Shown: piece after piece, positions 25,510-33,973 of the stretch | How positions within the stretch are numbered: position 1 is the first letter of the stretch | How the letters are laid out: every line of letters starts with the position of its first letter | NCBI RefSeq assembly: GCF_015100155.1 | Contig: NZ_JACKZA010000005.1 | Location: 1 to 64,000 of the forward strand | Length of the DNA: 64,000 nt | Source: Acidithiobacillus sp. HP-2 | Lineage (GTDB): Bacteria > Pseudomonadota > Gammaproteobacteria > Acidithiobacillales > Acidithiobacillaceae | Direction: 5' to 3' | Translations under genes and position numbers: made by a program | The notes under the pieces: model-generated | Told to the model about the DNA's origin: nothing | The model's database searches: none | Seen by the model: the letters and a program-made list of their open reading frames with translations, nothing else

Positions 25510-26538
25510 CTATCCAGCGCAGCTTTGGGTGTAGCAGTTCACGATTGGACCGGAAGGGGGTGGCGACAAAGAAGAGGGAGAAACTGTTTGTACCTGATAC
25601 CAGGACTTTCCTCCGGTAGTTGAGTAAACGGTTTTGTTGGAGCCTTCCACCTGATCAATCGTCCCACTTGGATTCGGTCCGTACTCCTCCTGTGCTGATG
25701 AAGACTGTGGAAAATTATGAACAGTTACCGAAAGGGTATTTTCTCCTGGCTGGAGAACAATAGGTATTTGTTGCACCTTATCGGAATTGTTTCCGTAACC
25801 CACCTGCACCCCATTCAGGTCGTACCAACCCTGGTTATCACTCTCTGCAAACCAATAGACGGTTTTGGGTTTTCCTGTGGGATTATCTATCTTCGTTTGG
25901 TATGTATAGAAGGCGGCCCCGTTAATATTCCCTTTAGAAAAACCTACAGTTGGCCCTATCCATTTCGATTTGTCGTTTTCAAAATATATCGGGTCTTGAC
26001 AAGCCTCGGCACTGGAATTCCACGAGGATTGAGTGCATGTTGCGGAGTATGCGGGCTTTGCATTGTTCGGAATAGAACTACAAATTGGTGTTGCGTCCTG
26101 AACCTGAGTAGAAAAACTGCATGAACAGGTGTTGCTTGATGTCGCATAACCTTGGAGGTTTCCTTCACAAGACGAATAATACGTCTGGCACTGTGGCGTA
26201 GCCGACCTTCCATTACACGAACAATCTTCTCCCGTTTGCTCGTCTGTATTAAACAGATTGTTTTCGCACACCCGCGTATTCGCCGCATAGTGTTCTTGCT
26301 GGGCAAACTGCGCTCTGACCACGGCACAGTCTTGATCCCAGTGGAACATACTCTCGATAATCGGCACGCCGTAGTACATGGCGAGTGCTCCACCAATGAC
26401 ATACGGAATGGCCCCGGACCAGCGTAAATACACCATAAGCCCTATGGCGAAAACCAAGCCTGCGCCGAGGACAGCCATCCCCAGGCCGCCCTGTGCCCAG
26501 CCCTGGAATGTGCAGATCATCGGAGAAAAACCCAGCAT
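25510..26538 (-). CDS. pilin-like domain fused to Cys-rich repeats and a beta-rich module
   Basis: 342 residues in three parts. Residues 11-66 (GWAQGGLGMAVLGAGLVF, then VIGGALAMYYGVPIIESMF) match the mature part of the pilin at 32998-33417 (GWAQGDLGLTIVAGGLIF, VVGGAVALYYGIPVLVSIF), with about half the positions identical. Residues 70-155 carry the Cys repeat unit also found at 14688-15818. Residues 190-318 are a divergent copy of the beta-rich module of TraN and the 13348-14691 protein (NDKSKWIG, SDNQGWYDLNGVQVGYG, LQPGENTL). I infer a minor pilin carrying a tip domain. There is no long pilin leader. The ATG follows the peptidase gene by nine bases. Confidence 0.75.
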   Translation of the reverse strand: MLGFSPMICTFQGWAQGGLGMAVLGAGLVFAIGLMVYLRWSGAIPYVIGGALAMYYGVPIIESMFHWDQDCAVVRAQFAQQEHYAANTRVCENNLFNTDEQTGEDCSCNGRSATPQCQTYYSSCEGNLQGYATSSNTCSCSFSTQVQDATPICSSIPNNAKPAYSATCTQSSWNSSAEACQDPIYFENDKSKWIGPTVGFSKGNINGAAFYTYQTKIDNPTGKPKTVYWFAESDNQGWYDLNGVQVGYGNNSDKVQQIPIVLQPGENTLSVTVHNFPQSSSAQEEYGPNPSGTIDQVEGSNKTVYSTTGGKSWYQVQTVSPSSLSPPPSGPIVNCYTQSCAG

Positions 26539-26547
26539 CTTAGTATC

Positions 26548-27078
26548 CTATAAGGCCCAAGCCCTTCCGGTGATGTTTTTCGCGGGCACCAATCCCCAGT
26601 AACGACCGTCATAGGAACCGGGTGTGACGCCCATCAACAGGTATTTCCCTTTGGGAATGGTGATCGTCTGCGGTGACAACACCTTCAAGTGTTTGTAATG
26701 CACCCACGGCATCAGCCAGCGTTTGCCCCAGTAGCGATAAGGACCGGAAGGACCAGCAATCCAGATGCTATCGGGCTTGATTTTCACCCGGTCCCCTGGA
26801 ACCCCCACGACCATTTTCACCACTTCGATCCTTTGTCCACCGGAGATGATGTTGATCTTCCGGTCATGAAACAGGACCAGTTCACCAGGCTTCGGATCTG
26901 TCTGCCCGTACTGCACCAGGAAGTTCGACCAGGGCAGGCAGGACTGGTACTGCGGATCTATGGAAATGCCGTAGTGCATGGCGATACCCGGCCCCAGAAA
27001 CATGCCGAGAAACACGGCAACGGCCCCCATGCCCATAATCAGGATGAATTTCGATTTCAGCGTCAGTCCGCTAGTCAT
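26548..27078 (-). CDS. TraF-type signal peptidase (S26 family)
   Basis: 176 residues: one membrane segment (ILIMGMGAVAVFLGMFLGP), a serine in DPQYQSCLPWSNFLV at the position of the catalytic serine, the lysine region EVVKMVVGVPGDRVKI, and the closing box YLLMGVTPGSYDGRYWG. This matches plasmid TraF/LepB-type peptidases that mature or cyclise pilins. It lies between TrbI and the pilin-like fusion gene, so pilin-type substrates are likely. The ATG at 27078 overlaps the previous stop (ATGA). Confidence 0.75.
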   Translation of the reverse strand: MTSGLTLKSKFILIMGMGAVAVFLGMFLGPGIAMHYGISIDPQYQSCLPWSNFLVQYGQTDPKPGELVLFHDRKINIISGGQRIEVVKMVVGVPGDRVKIKPDSIWIAGPSGPYRYWGKRWLMPWVHYKHLKVLSPQTITIPKGKYLLMGVTPGSYDGRYWGLVPAKNITGRAWAL

Positions 27079-27590
27079 CCCGCCCCTCCAAAATCCTGGG
27101 CCAGTCGCGCCTGTACGATCTTTTCCACCTGTGCGGTTACGTTGTTCGTTTCCGGCGCGGCCAGCACGTTGCGCGAAAGCACCAGATCGCCACGACGCGC
27201 ATAGTTTGCGGCGACTGCTTGTATCGTCTGCCCGATAACATGCCCCATTTCTGCGGCTTCATGACGGGTCAACGCGCCATTCTCCACCTGCGATTTGATG
27301 ACATCAGCCATGATCTTTCCGGTATTGATATACACCACCGGCACACTGCGCGGGCCACCGCTGACTGCCGCTGCACGGGAATGCTCGCCCCCTGCCATCA
27401 GATCGGAGAGTGTGCCGGACTGCACCAGAAAAGAGATACCCCCCGCAGCGACTACACCGACCAGCAACATGATGGGATAGGCAAAACGCTCCCGAAAAGA
27501 GGGCTTTTTGTTGGGCGTCGCATTCTGCGGGTTTGCTACTTCCGCCGAAGATTCTGCTGGATCAGTTTTGTTGGTTAAAAGATCTTCCAT
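27075..27590 (-). CDS. trbI: TrbI-like conjugation protein
   Basis: 171 residues with one N-terminal membrane helix (YPIMLLVGVVAAGGISFLV) and a periplasmic domain containing SVPVVYINTGKIMADVIKSQ. This fits the F-type TrbI, an inner-membrane protein that affects pilus outgrowth and retraction. It overlaps TraC by 16 bases and the TraF peptidase by four. In F, trbI also follows traC. Confidence 0.7.
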   Translation of the reverse strand: MEDLLTNKTDPAESSAEVANPQNATPNKKPSFRERFAYPIMLLVGVVAAGGISFLVQSGTLSDLMAGGEHSRAAAVSGGPRSVPVVYINTGKIMADVIKSQVENGALTRHEAAEMGHVIGQTIQAVAANYARRGDLVLSRNVLAAPETNNVTAQVEKIVQARLAQDFGGAG

Positions 27591-30238
27591 TTGCGCCTCT
27601 TTCTGCCCGATTGTGTTGTATCCGCTTGCGATACCTTCTCTTGATCTGCTTTTTGCTGATCCATCTGATTTTCCAAATCCGTGATGGATTTGAGGTAGTC
27701 CAGATCCTCTCCCTTGGCATCGTTCGGATCGTTTTCTTCAGGAGCCAATTCCTGTTTGGCGATATAGGTTTTCTCGCGGTCCAGAAAATCCCGAATAGCC
27801 TGATCCGGCGATACACCGCTTCGCATGGCGGCAATGACATCCTCCTTTTCCGGCCCGTCTGTGGCGTACAGCACCCGGCGATACGGATCGAGCTTCAGAC
27901 GCCCTACCCCCATCTGGTCTTCGCTCATGATGAAGCATTCTGCGTACTCGCCGGTTTTTCTCAGGCTTCGCATCATTTCATAAGCGGATGTCCCGACGGA
28001 GAAGAGCTGATCTTTCTCAAGCTGGGCCAATACATCCTGATGTTGCTTCATCACCAGAAAATGTGCGGTTTGCGAAGCAATAACCCGCGTGTAATCGTTC
28101 ATATACAAGTCCCGCAACCCTTGCAGGCCCAATCCCAGGGAACCGCGATTCTTGGCAACGCGCCGCGAAAGGCCTTCCAGAAACTTTGCAGCCGTGGGTA
28201 TCTGCAACAGGACACTGGCTTCATCGACGAACAGTATCCGGCGGCGATGTTCCCCGTCGGCATCACCCCGCCCGATTTCCCGGCCAATGGCGAACATCAT
28301 CTGCATGAGAACCACCATCAACAGATGCTTGCGATTTTCCAGTTCCTTGAGTTCCAGATTGACGAATCGGCCATTGAGATCGACGTTCATCGGCTGGTTG
28401 AACCAGTGTCCATAAGCCCCGTGGTCGGTGAAACGATGGAGCATCTTGCCCATCTCCATGGCACGAGGATCGTTGTCCTGGGCCACCAGATATTCGGCCA
28501 TGTGGGTTGGGGTCGCATCTTTGCCCATGTTGCCGAAGATGGATTCGATGGCCAGTTCGATGATGTTCAGGTCGCGGTCGCTCAACTGGCCGCTGGGAGA
28601 GATCATGGTCCCGAAGATGCCGACCAGTTCATCCATTTCATCGTGCAGATTTTCCACCACGGTAAAGGGATTCAGTCCGATCTCCATATCGGGACGCAGA
28701 TCAATATGATCGCCACCAAACATGGTGCAAAGTTTTTCAAAGGACCGGCCAATTTCGATCACCCAGGCCTGAGCACCGAGGCTGAGTTGATCCGTGATGA
28801 GCTGCTGTGCAGTCACGGACTTGCCGGAACGGGTACGTCCGGCCAGCACAAAGTTATATCCGGACTCGGAAGCATAGAGATCAAATAAGAGCGGGTGCCC
28901 ACGGCGCGTTATGAAGATGGTCCCTGCACCGGGTACCGTCATGCGTTGATTGTCCTGCACGTTTCCGGTCCAATCCACCAGAAGCGGCGCACAGACCGCT
29001 GCCTGCGCGGTCGTTCCGGACAGCATCCGCTTGGTCATGAACAGGCTTTGTTCATCCGGAAACAACGGGAGCGCATTGAGGAACATGGGCAATGCAAGGA
29101 AATTATCTTCCAGAAAAGTGAAACCGCCTTTAGCTCCGTTGGTAATAAACGCTTTGGCGGCTTTGTCGGCTTCCTCCTGGGTTTTTCCCCAGATAATCCC
29201 CGTCAGATTCATTTCCAGCGCATGTTCGCCGCTATCCAGCGCGTTAATCAGGAAGTCGATGCCCTCTTTTCGCATTCCGAGGCGAGGCGACCACTTGGCC
29301 ATGCGGCCCCGTGCCTGCATGTTGGTGATCACCTGCTTGCTGTTCAGTTCATTCCGTTTTTTCACCTGATCTGGCAAGCGGACGGTCAACACCACGGCGG
29401 TTGGCGTGAGGAGTTGGCCCCCCTTACCCAGTGGATCCCCCATCAGGAAATTCGTGGAAGCCACACTGATAGGTCGGGTGAAACTTTTGATCGAAAGCAC
29501 CTTGATCACATCGCTCATGCCGTCGCCATGCTGGATAGAGAACAGATCGGAGCGATCATCTACGGCGTCACCCGGCCCCAATATCTGATCCCGCAAAAGC
29601 TGATGAGGATCCTCTCCGTCAAACCAGTTCCCCCGGATATGTACGAAGCGCCGCCACAGGGCGAGAGTTTCCCCTCTGGAAAGACGCTGCGGCGCAAAGC
29701 TGTTCATACTCGACTGAAAGGAGGTGATTCGCTCGTGGACCATCTGAATCTCGGCATCGGTCGGATATTCCGCTACAGGCATCTTGATGGCGATATAGAC
29801 CTGGCTCTCTGTCAGCGGCACGCCAGAATCCCGGAAGACCGGCTCTTTCGCCGCATGATAACTGTCAAAGTATTCAACAGTCTTTTGGGTAATCCCATGG
29901 AGCAGGCTGCGCTGTTCTTTGGTTAATCCGGTATCATGGCCTATGGCGCTGCGTGCAGACTGGTATTGAAGCATCTGTTGCTGCACGTCCGGAACATTCA
30001 TCCCGATAATCTGGATAAAGGTGTCCGGGGGCAGATTCATGGACCAGGCCGATTCCAGTTCATTAGTAATGCTGTCATCCATGCCCGAAAACAGGTTGCA
30101 GGCCATCACACAACCGACATACCCATGCGCCATGTAAACCAGTTTGAAATTTTCGTCCCAGGCATACCAGGGAAAGAGCGTATCGAGACTATGCCGTTCC
30201 AGCAGCCGATACAGTTGGTCGTTCAGTGTCGTGCTCAA
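27575..30238 (-). CDS. traC: TraC/VirB4-family ATPase
   Basis: 887 residues. Walker A is GRTRSGKSVT at about residue 465, followed by AWVIEIGRSFEKLC; Walker B is RRILFVDEASVLL near 662; the arginine-finger region is RRVAKNRGSLGLGLQGL. Size and order match TraC, the cytoplasmic motor that drives pilus assembly. The last 80 residues are highly charged. The TTG start at 30238 overlaps the DsbA-like stop (TTGA). Confidence 0.9.
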   Translation of the reverse strand: MSTTLNDQLYRLLERHSLDTLFPWYAWDENFKLVYMAHGYVGCVMACNLFSGMDDSITNELESAWSMNLPPDTFIQIIGMNVPDVQQQMLQYQSARSAIGHDTGLTKEQRSLLHGITQKTVEYFDSYHAAKEPVFRDSGVPLTESQVYIAIKMPVAEYPTDAEIQMVHERITSFQSSMNSFAPQRLSRGETLALWRRFVHIRGNWFDGEDPHQLLRDQILGPGDAVDDRSDLFSIQHGDGMSDVIKVLSIKSFTRPISVASTNFLMGDPLGKGGQLLTPTAVVLTVRLPDQVKKRNELNSKQVITNMQARGRMAKWSPRLGMRKEGIDFLINALDSGEHALEMNLTGIIWGKTQEEADKAAKAFITNGAKGGFTFLEDNFLALPMFLNALPLFPDEQSLFMTKRMLSGTTAQAAVCAPLLVDWTGNVQDNQRMTVPGAGTIFITRRGHPLLFDLYASESGYNFVLAGRTRSGKSVTAQQLITDQLSLGAQAWVIEIGRSFEKLCTMFGGDHIDLRPDMEIGLNPFTVVENLHDEMDELVGIFGTMISPSGQLSDRDLNIIELAIESIFGNMGKDATPTHMAEYLVAQDNDPRAMEMGKMLHRFTDHGAYGHWFNQPMNVDLNGRFVNLELKELENRKHLLMVVLMQMMFAIGREIGRGDADGEHRRRILFVDEASVLLQIPTAAKFLEGLSRRVAKNRGSLGLGLQGLRDLYMNDYTRVIASQTAHFLVMKQHQDVLAQLEKDQLFSVGTSAYEMMRSLRKTGEYAECFIMSEDQMGVGRLKLDPYRRVLYATDGPEKEDVIAAMRSGVSPDQAIRDFLDREKTYIAKQELAPEENDPNDAKGEDLDYLKSITDLENQMDQQKADQEKVSQADTTQSGRKRRKWKIF

Positions 30239-30975
30239 GGCTGTCCCCCTAACCGGTTTTCAGAAATACACCGCGACACCAGCGCATTGGCCATCTGGAA
30301 AAATTCACTGTAATTGCCCTGCACGTCGCCGGGATTCAGGACGTAATGGCCGCAAATAATGAGCGAGGGGGTTTTGCGGATCCTGGCTTTTGCCATGATT
30401 TTCACGTCCCGAAAAACCATGTGTTTGACGGGCTCCAGATGGATGCCGATGGCAAAAACATTCGCAGGCACCCCGACATCCTCTGCAGCAATCCGATAGG
30501 TATCGAGACTCCAGTAGGGCGAATGACGATCCTGAACTTCGGCAAAAGCCGCATCATCAAAACGCGGGAGCAAAGCGGGGTTGTAGCCTTCCACGGTAAA
30601 AAAAGCGCGAGTCATGGGGATCCAGGACTTACCCACTGCTGCGGGCATCTGCTGAAAATGCACATCACTGGGCAAAGTTTGCGCCCAGCGCAGAATTTCA
30701 CCATTCAGTGCCCGACAGAACGGGCATTCATAGGCCATCGCCTCGATCACGGCACTGTTCATCCCGGTAAGATGTACGGTACGGTAGGGCTGAAAGTGGG
30801 GCATGGCATGACCCGCAGATCCCGACATTCCCATCCCTGCCCCGGCCATACCCGCAGAGGAATCCAGACTGCTCAGACCATCCAGACTGTCCATCGCCCA
30901 TGCCGGTGCCGCGCAAACCAGACCGATGCACAGGATGAACGCGCTGATTTTGTGATTATTTTTAATCTTCGACAT
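30235..30975 (-). CDS. DsbA-like thiol oxidoreductase
   Basis: 246 residues with a signal peptide and a Gly/Met/Ser-rich spacer, then a thioredoxin-like fold with the active site AYECPFCRALNGE (CPFC at about 84-87) and the cis-proline region IRKTPSLIICG. Probably a periplasmic disulfide oxidase for transfer proteins. It may replace F TraF or TrbB. The ATG at 30975 overlaps the ATPase gene by 14 bases. Confidence 0.75.
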   Translation of the reverse strand: MSKIKNNHKISAFILCIGLVCAAPAWAMDSLDGLSSLDSSAGMAGAGMGMSGSAGHAMPHFQPYRTVHLTGMNSAVIEAMAYECPFCRALNGEILRWAQTLPSDVHFQQMPAAVGKSWIPMTRAFFTVEGYNPALLPRFDDAAFAEVQDRHSPYWSLDTYRIAAEDVGVPANVFAIGIHLEPVKHMVFRDVKIMAKARIRKTPSLIICGHYVLNPGDVQGNYSEFFQMANALVSRCISENRLGGQP

Positions 30976-32164
30976 CCGACAACCCCGCAATCAAGGCCTT
31001 GCTATTAGTGATCCCCTCATGCACCAGACGGCATCCCCAGGTAATGAGCGGCGCGAATTGCGGCTGTTTCTGGGCTGCCGCAAGCATGGCTTCCTCATCG
31101 CCCAGTACGTTCCGATAGGCTTTGTCATAACGGATTGCCTCGAAGAGTACCCGGCGCAAAGCGTAGCCGGGTGTGGCGTGGCAATGATCGCAGCCGTTGC
31201 CGATCATCTCCGAATCAGGAACCGCTACACCGCTACCCTCAAAGATTTCCGGATGCTGGACGGGCTGCGCCTGGGCGCAATGTGGGCATACGCACTTGAT
31301 GATTCTTTGCGCGAAGACAACGCGAATTGCGGCTTTCATGAGATGGATCGGCAGGCCCAGATCTTTCAGCCGCGTATAAACGCCGTTGGCGGAATTGGCA
31401 TGAATAGACGCCAGTACCTTGTGTCCGGTAATGGCCGCCCGCACTGCCATTTGCGCGGTTTCTTCGTCGCGTATTTCGCCAATCAGAATATCATCGGGAT
31501 CCTGACGCATCATGGCGCGAATCGCGCTGGCGAAAGACCGCCCGGTTCCGGATCCTACGGGGATTTGCTGGATACCCGGCAGAACAAATTCCACCGGGTC
31601 TTCAGCGGTAATAAATTTGTTATCGGGACGACTGATCGCGCCGATCCCGGCATAGAGTGTGGTGGTCTTGCCGGATCCGGTGGGTCCACCGGCAATGATG
31701 GCTCCTTCTTTCTGCTGCAGCGCCCAGCGATAGAGATCCTGAACGGCTGGCGGCATACCGAGTTTTTCAATCGGCATCCCTGCGTTTTTGGAGTCCAGTA
31801 ACCGGCATACGGCAGAAACGCCATTCACCGTCGGAACGATGTTCAGACGCACTTCTACGCGCCGGCCTTCAATTTCCTGCACGAACCTGCCGTCCTGCTC
31901 TTTGCGGGTTTCATCGACGGGGAGCTTGGACCGATAGCGGAGCTTCGCCAGAAGCAGGATGGCTTTGTGTGGGGAGATCACCTCCAGTTCGGCCAGTGTT
32001 CCGCGAATCCGCGCACGAATCCGCATGGATTGATCCAGTTGGGTTTCAAAATGCAGATCCGACCAGCCCTCCTCCGCCCCCTGATAGAACAGATCATTCA
32101 GCAGACTGACGACCGGGCCATCCCGGTCGCTGGTGGAGATAAAGGCATGTGATTCCTGTGCCAT
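30962..32164 (-). CDS. GspE/PilB-type secretion ATPase
   Basis: 400 residues of the type II secretion/type IV pilus ATPase family: Walker A GGPTGSGKTTTL (about 159-170), Asp box TAEDPVEFVLPGIQQIPV, Walker B DDILIGEIRDEETAQMA, His box ITGHKVLASIHA, and a zinc part with CVCPHC and CDHCH. The long N1 domain of true GspE is missing, so it is closer to PilT/TrbB in size, though the zinc motif is GspE/PilB-like. F-type systems normally lack a VirB11-like ATPase, so its place between DsbC and DsbA-like genes is unusual. It starts three bases after the DsbC-like stop. Confidence 0.85.
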   Translation of the reverse strand: MAQESHAFISTSDRDGPVVSLLNDLFYQGAEEGWSDLHFETQLDQSMRIRARIRGTLAELEVISPHKAILLLAKLRYRSKLPVDETRKEQDGRFVQEIEGRRVEVRLNIVPTVNGVSAVCRLLDSKNAGMPIEKLGMPPAVQDLYRWALQQKEGAIIAGGPTGSGKTTTLYAGIGAISRPDNKFITAEDPVEFVLPGIQQIPVGSGTGRSFASAIRAMMRQDPDDILIGEIRDEETAQMAVRAAITGHKVLASIHANSANGVYTRLKDLGLPIHLMKAAIRVVFAQRIIKCVCPHCAQAQPVQHPEIFEGSGVAVPDSEMIGNGCDHCHATPGYALRRVLFEAIRYDKAYRNVLGDEEAMLAAAQKQPQFAPLITWGCRLVHEGITNSKALIAGLSDVED

Positions 32165-32167
32165 GAG

Positions 32168-32998
32168 TTAGCCCCCAATCCCTTGCACAAAGGCTTTGGT
32201 ATCTTCCGGCATACCGGGATTCACGGCCCAGTGTCCCTGAGCATTTTGATACACCAGGAACGGGGTACCGTTGATACCGTGATGACTCATCCAGGCGGTA
32301 TTTGCCTGAATATCCTTCTGATCATTGGCCGGGATTTTGGCCAGCGGCACGATGCCGCCCTCTTCTTCTGGCACGTTGAAGTGAGCTTCGTCATAGGCCC
32401 AGGCTTTGGCCGGGTTCTTTGACGCAATAATCGTTTCCGCCTTGGGTGCCGAAGAGGGCTTCAGGAATCCTACGGGGATCAGGTGGATTTTGAGTTCCCC
32501 TTTATCTACATAAGGCAACAAGTGCTCATAGGTCATGTGACAGAAAATGCAGTTGGGATCCCCGACGAACCAGATTTGTTTGGTCGCCTTGGGACTTCCA
32601 ATCAGGAAATTCGTGGTCTTTTCGACCGCCTTGCCCATCGCTGACGGGGAGATCTTTTGGGGCAAATCCGTTTTCGGAAGATATTGATGGGCATAGGCGA
32701 CCGACAGGTTATGGCCTGCCTTGTCGAATACCCCCCCCATAAAAACATATTTGCCGTTTGGACTGGTGTACATTACGAGCGCATGTCCTGGCGAAAGCTG
32801 CACGGTATAGCCGTTGAGCCCCGCTTTTGCGCGAAACGTGCGAAGAATTTTCGCCTGACCGTGGCTCATAGCCACAATGGTCTTGGCTCCAGCCTGATAA
32901 CTATGCGGTATGGTTCCCGCCATCGCCCAGGCAGACGAGGTGAGAAGCAGGCCGGCGGCGAGGCCGCCGACCAGGGACCGCGCTGGTCCCAACCGCAT
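32168..32998 (-). CDS. DsbC-like disulfide isomerase
   Basis: 276 residues with a signal peptide, an N-terminal DsbC-type domain (LNGYTVQLSPGHALVMYTSP) and a thioredoxin domain with the active site GDPNCIFCHMTYEHL (Cys150 and Cys153). The cis-proline region is INGTPFLVYQN. This is the only DsbC-like protein of the locus with an intact CxxC. It probably corrects disulfides in TraN, TraU and the Cys-rich proteins. The ATG overlaps the pilin stop (TAATG); the longer reading to 33226 is a shadow. Confidence 0.8.
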   Translation of the reverse strand: MRLGPARSLVGGLAAGLLLTSSAWAMAGTIPHSYQAGAKTIVAMSHGQAKILRTFRAKAGLNGYTVQLSPGHALVMYTSPNGKYVFMGGVFDKAGHNLSVAYAHQYLPKTDLPQKISPSAMGKAVEKTTNFLIGSPKATKQIWFVGDPNCIFCHMTYEHLLPYVDKGELKIHLIPVGFLKPSSAPKAETIIASKNPAKAWAYDEAHFNVPEEEGGIVPLAKIPANDQKDIQANTAWMSHHGINGTPFLVYQNAQGHWAVNPGMPEDTKAFVQGIGG

Positions 32999-33417
32999 TA
33001 GAGCAATCCGGTCATGTGTGCGCCGTGAACCACGAGGGTTTTGGCAACACTGGCACCACCCGTAGCGGAAAAGATGCTGACCAACACCGGAATACCGTAA
33101 TACAACGCCACGGCACCACCGACGACGACGGCGAGGACTGTTCCGCGACCGGTGAAGACCATGCTGGCCACACCGAAGATCAAGCCACCAGCGACGATGG
33201 TAAGCCCCAGATCGCCCTGCGCCCAACCTTCAATTCGTTTCGCTATGTCTTTGAAAGACGCACCACCCGTACCGGCATGGGCCATGACCAGCATCGCCAG
33301 CGCCGTGATGAACAGCGACACGACGGCGATGACCACCTTTTTGTTGCTCAGAAGACCATTCACCTTCTCCATGAACAACTGATACCGCATTGCGGTTGAC
33401 TGCATTGTTGCTTCCAT
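32998..33417 (-). CDS. TraA/VirB2-type pilin
   Basis: 139 residues. A leader of about 48 residues ends VMAHAG, followed by a mature part of about 90 residues with two hydrophobic segments (GLTIVAGGLIFGVASMVF and VLAVVVGGAVALYYGIPVLV). This fits a TrbC/VirB2-type pilin made as a precursor. AGGAGG five bases before the ATG at 33417 is the best ribosome site in the operon, as expected for the main pilin. The gap of 43 bases before it also sets it apart from the overlapping genes. The mature part is similar to residues 11-66 of the fusion protein at 25510-26538. Confidence 0.8.
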   Translation of the reverse strand: MEATMQSTAMRYQLFMEKVNGLLSNKKVVIAVVSLFITALAMLVMAHAGTGGASFKDIAKRIEGWAQGDLGLTIVAGGLIFGVASMVFTGRGTVLAVVVGGAVALYYGIPVLVSIFSATGGASVAKTLVVHGAHMTGLL

Positions 33418-33460
33418 AAAATCCTCCTAAAAAAGTAAAGGAAGCCAACGAAACCCACCC

Positions 33461-33973
33461 TCAATCCACAGGCACAGGTACACGGGCAGAGCCCGCTGCA
33501 AAATCCCAGCTTTGTGGATGGAGAATGGAATACACCATGCCCGGGAAATGTAGATTGCCTCCCGGACCACGGTAGGGTGCGACCCACACCCGCAATACCC
33601 TGGGCTGCGTAATCAGCGGCCTGGGATAATGCAGAGGAGCCAACAACGATCCGGGAGTTCCACCCGGTACACCCGCGTTGGATGTATGGACTACGGACCC
33701 GGAATCCACCGTGGATTCGGGGTGTAAATTTGGTGTTTTATCGGCCTGCGTAGGCGATTCCCGCAAGAGCTTCCGCGCCAGTGCGTCTTCGTGCAGGGTT
33801 TCCTTGTCAGGTTTGACCTGATCCCGATGATTGGTCACACCGTACATGGTGCGGGCATTGAGGCAGACCCCGCCCTTTCCGTGAATACAGGGGTGTGCTG
33901 CACCGCAGCCTGCGAGCATGGCCGTCACCCCCAGCAGTATCCAGGTACGATTCAAGTGATGATGTTTTTTCAA
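33461..33973 (-). CDS. traV: TraV-like outer-membrane lipoprotein
   Basis: 170 residues with lipobox MLAGC, then cysteines in HPCIHGKGGVCLNARTMYGV, and the family end VLRVWVAPYRGPGGNLHFPG followed by MVYSIL. TraV forms the outer ring of the core complex with TraK and TraB. Start TTG at 33973 overlaps the TraB stop (TTGA). Confidence 0.85.
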   Translation of the reverse strand: MKKHHHLNRTWILLGVTAMLAGCGAAHPCIHGKGGVCLNARTMYGVTNHRDQVKPDKETLHEDALARKLLRESPTQADKTPNLHPESTVDSGSVVHTSNAGVPGGTPGSLLAPLHYPRPLITQPRVLRVWVAPYRGPGGNLHFPGMVYSILHPQSWDFAAGSARVPVPVD

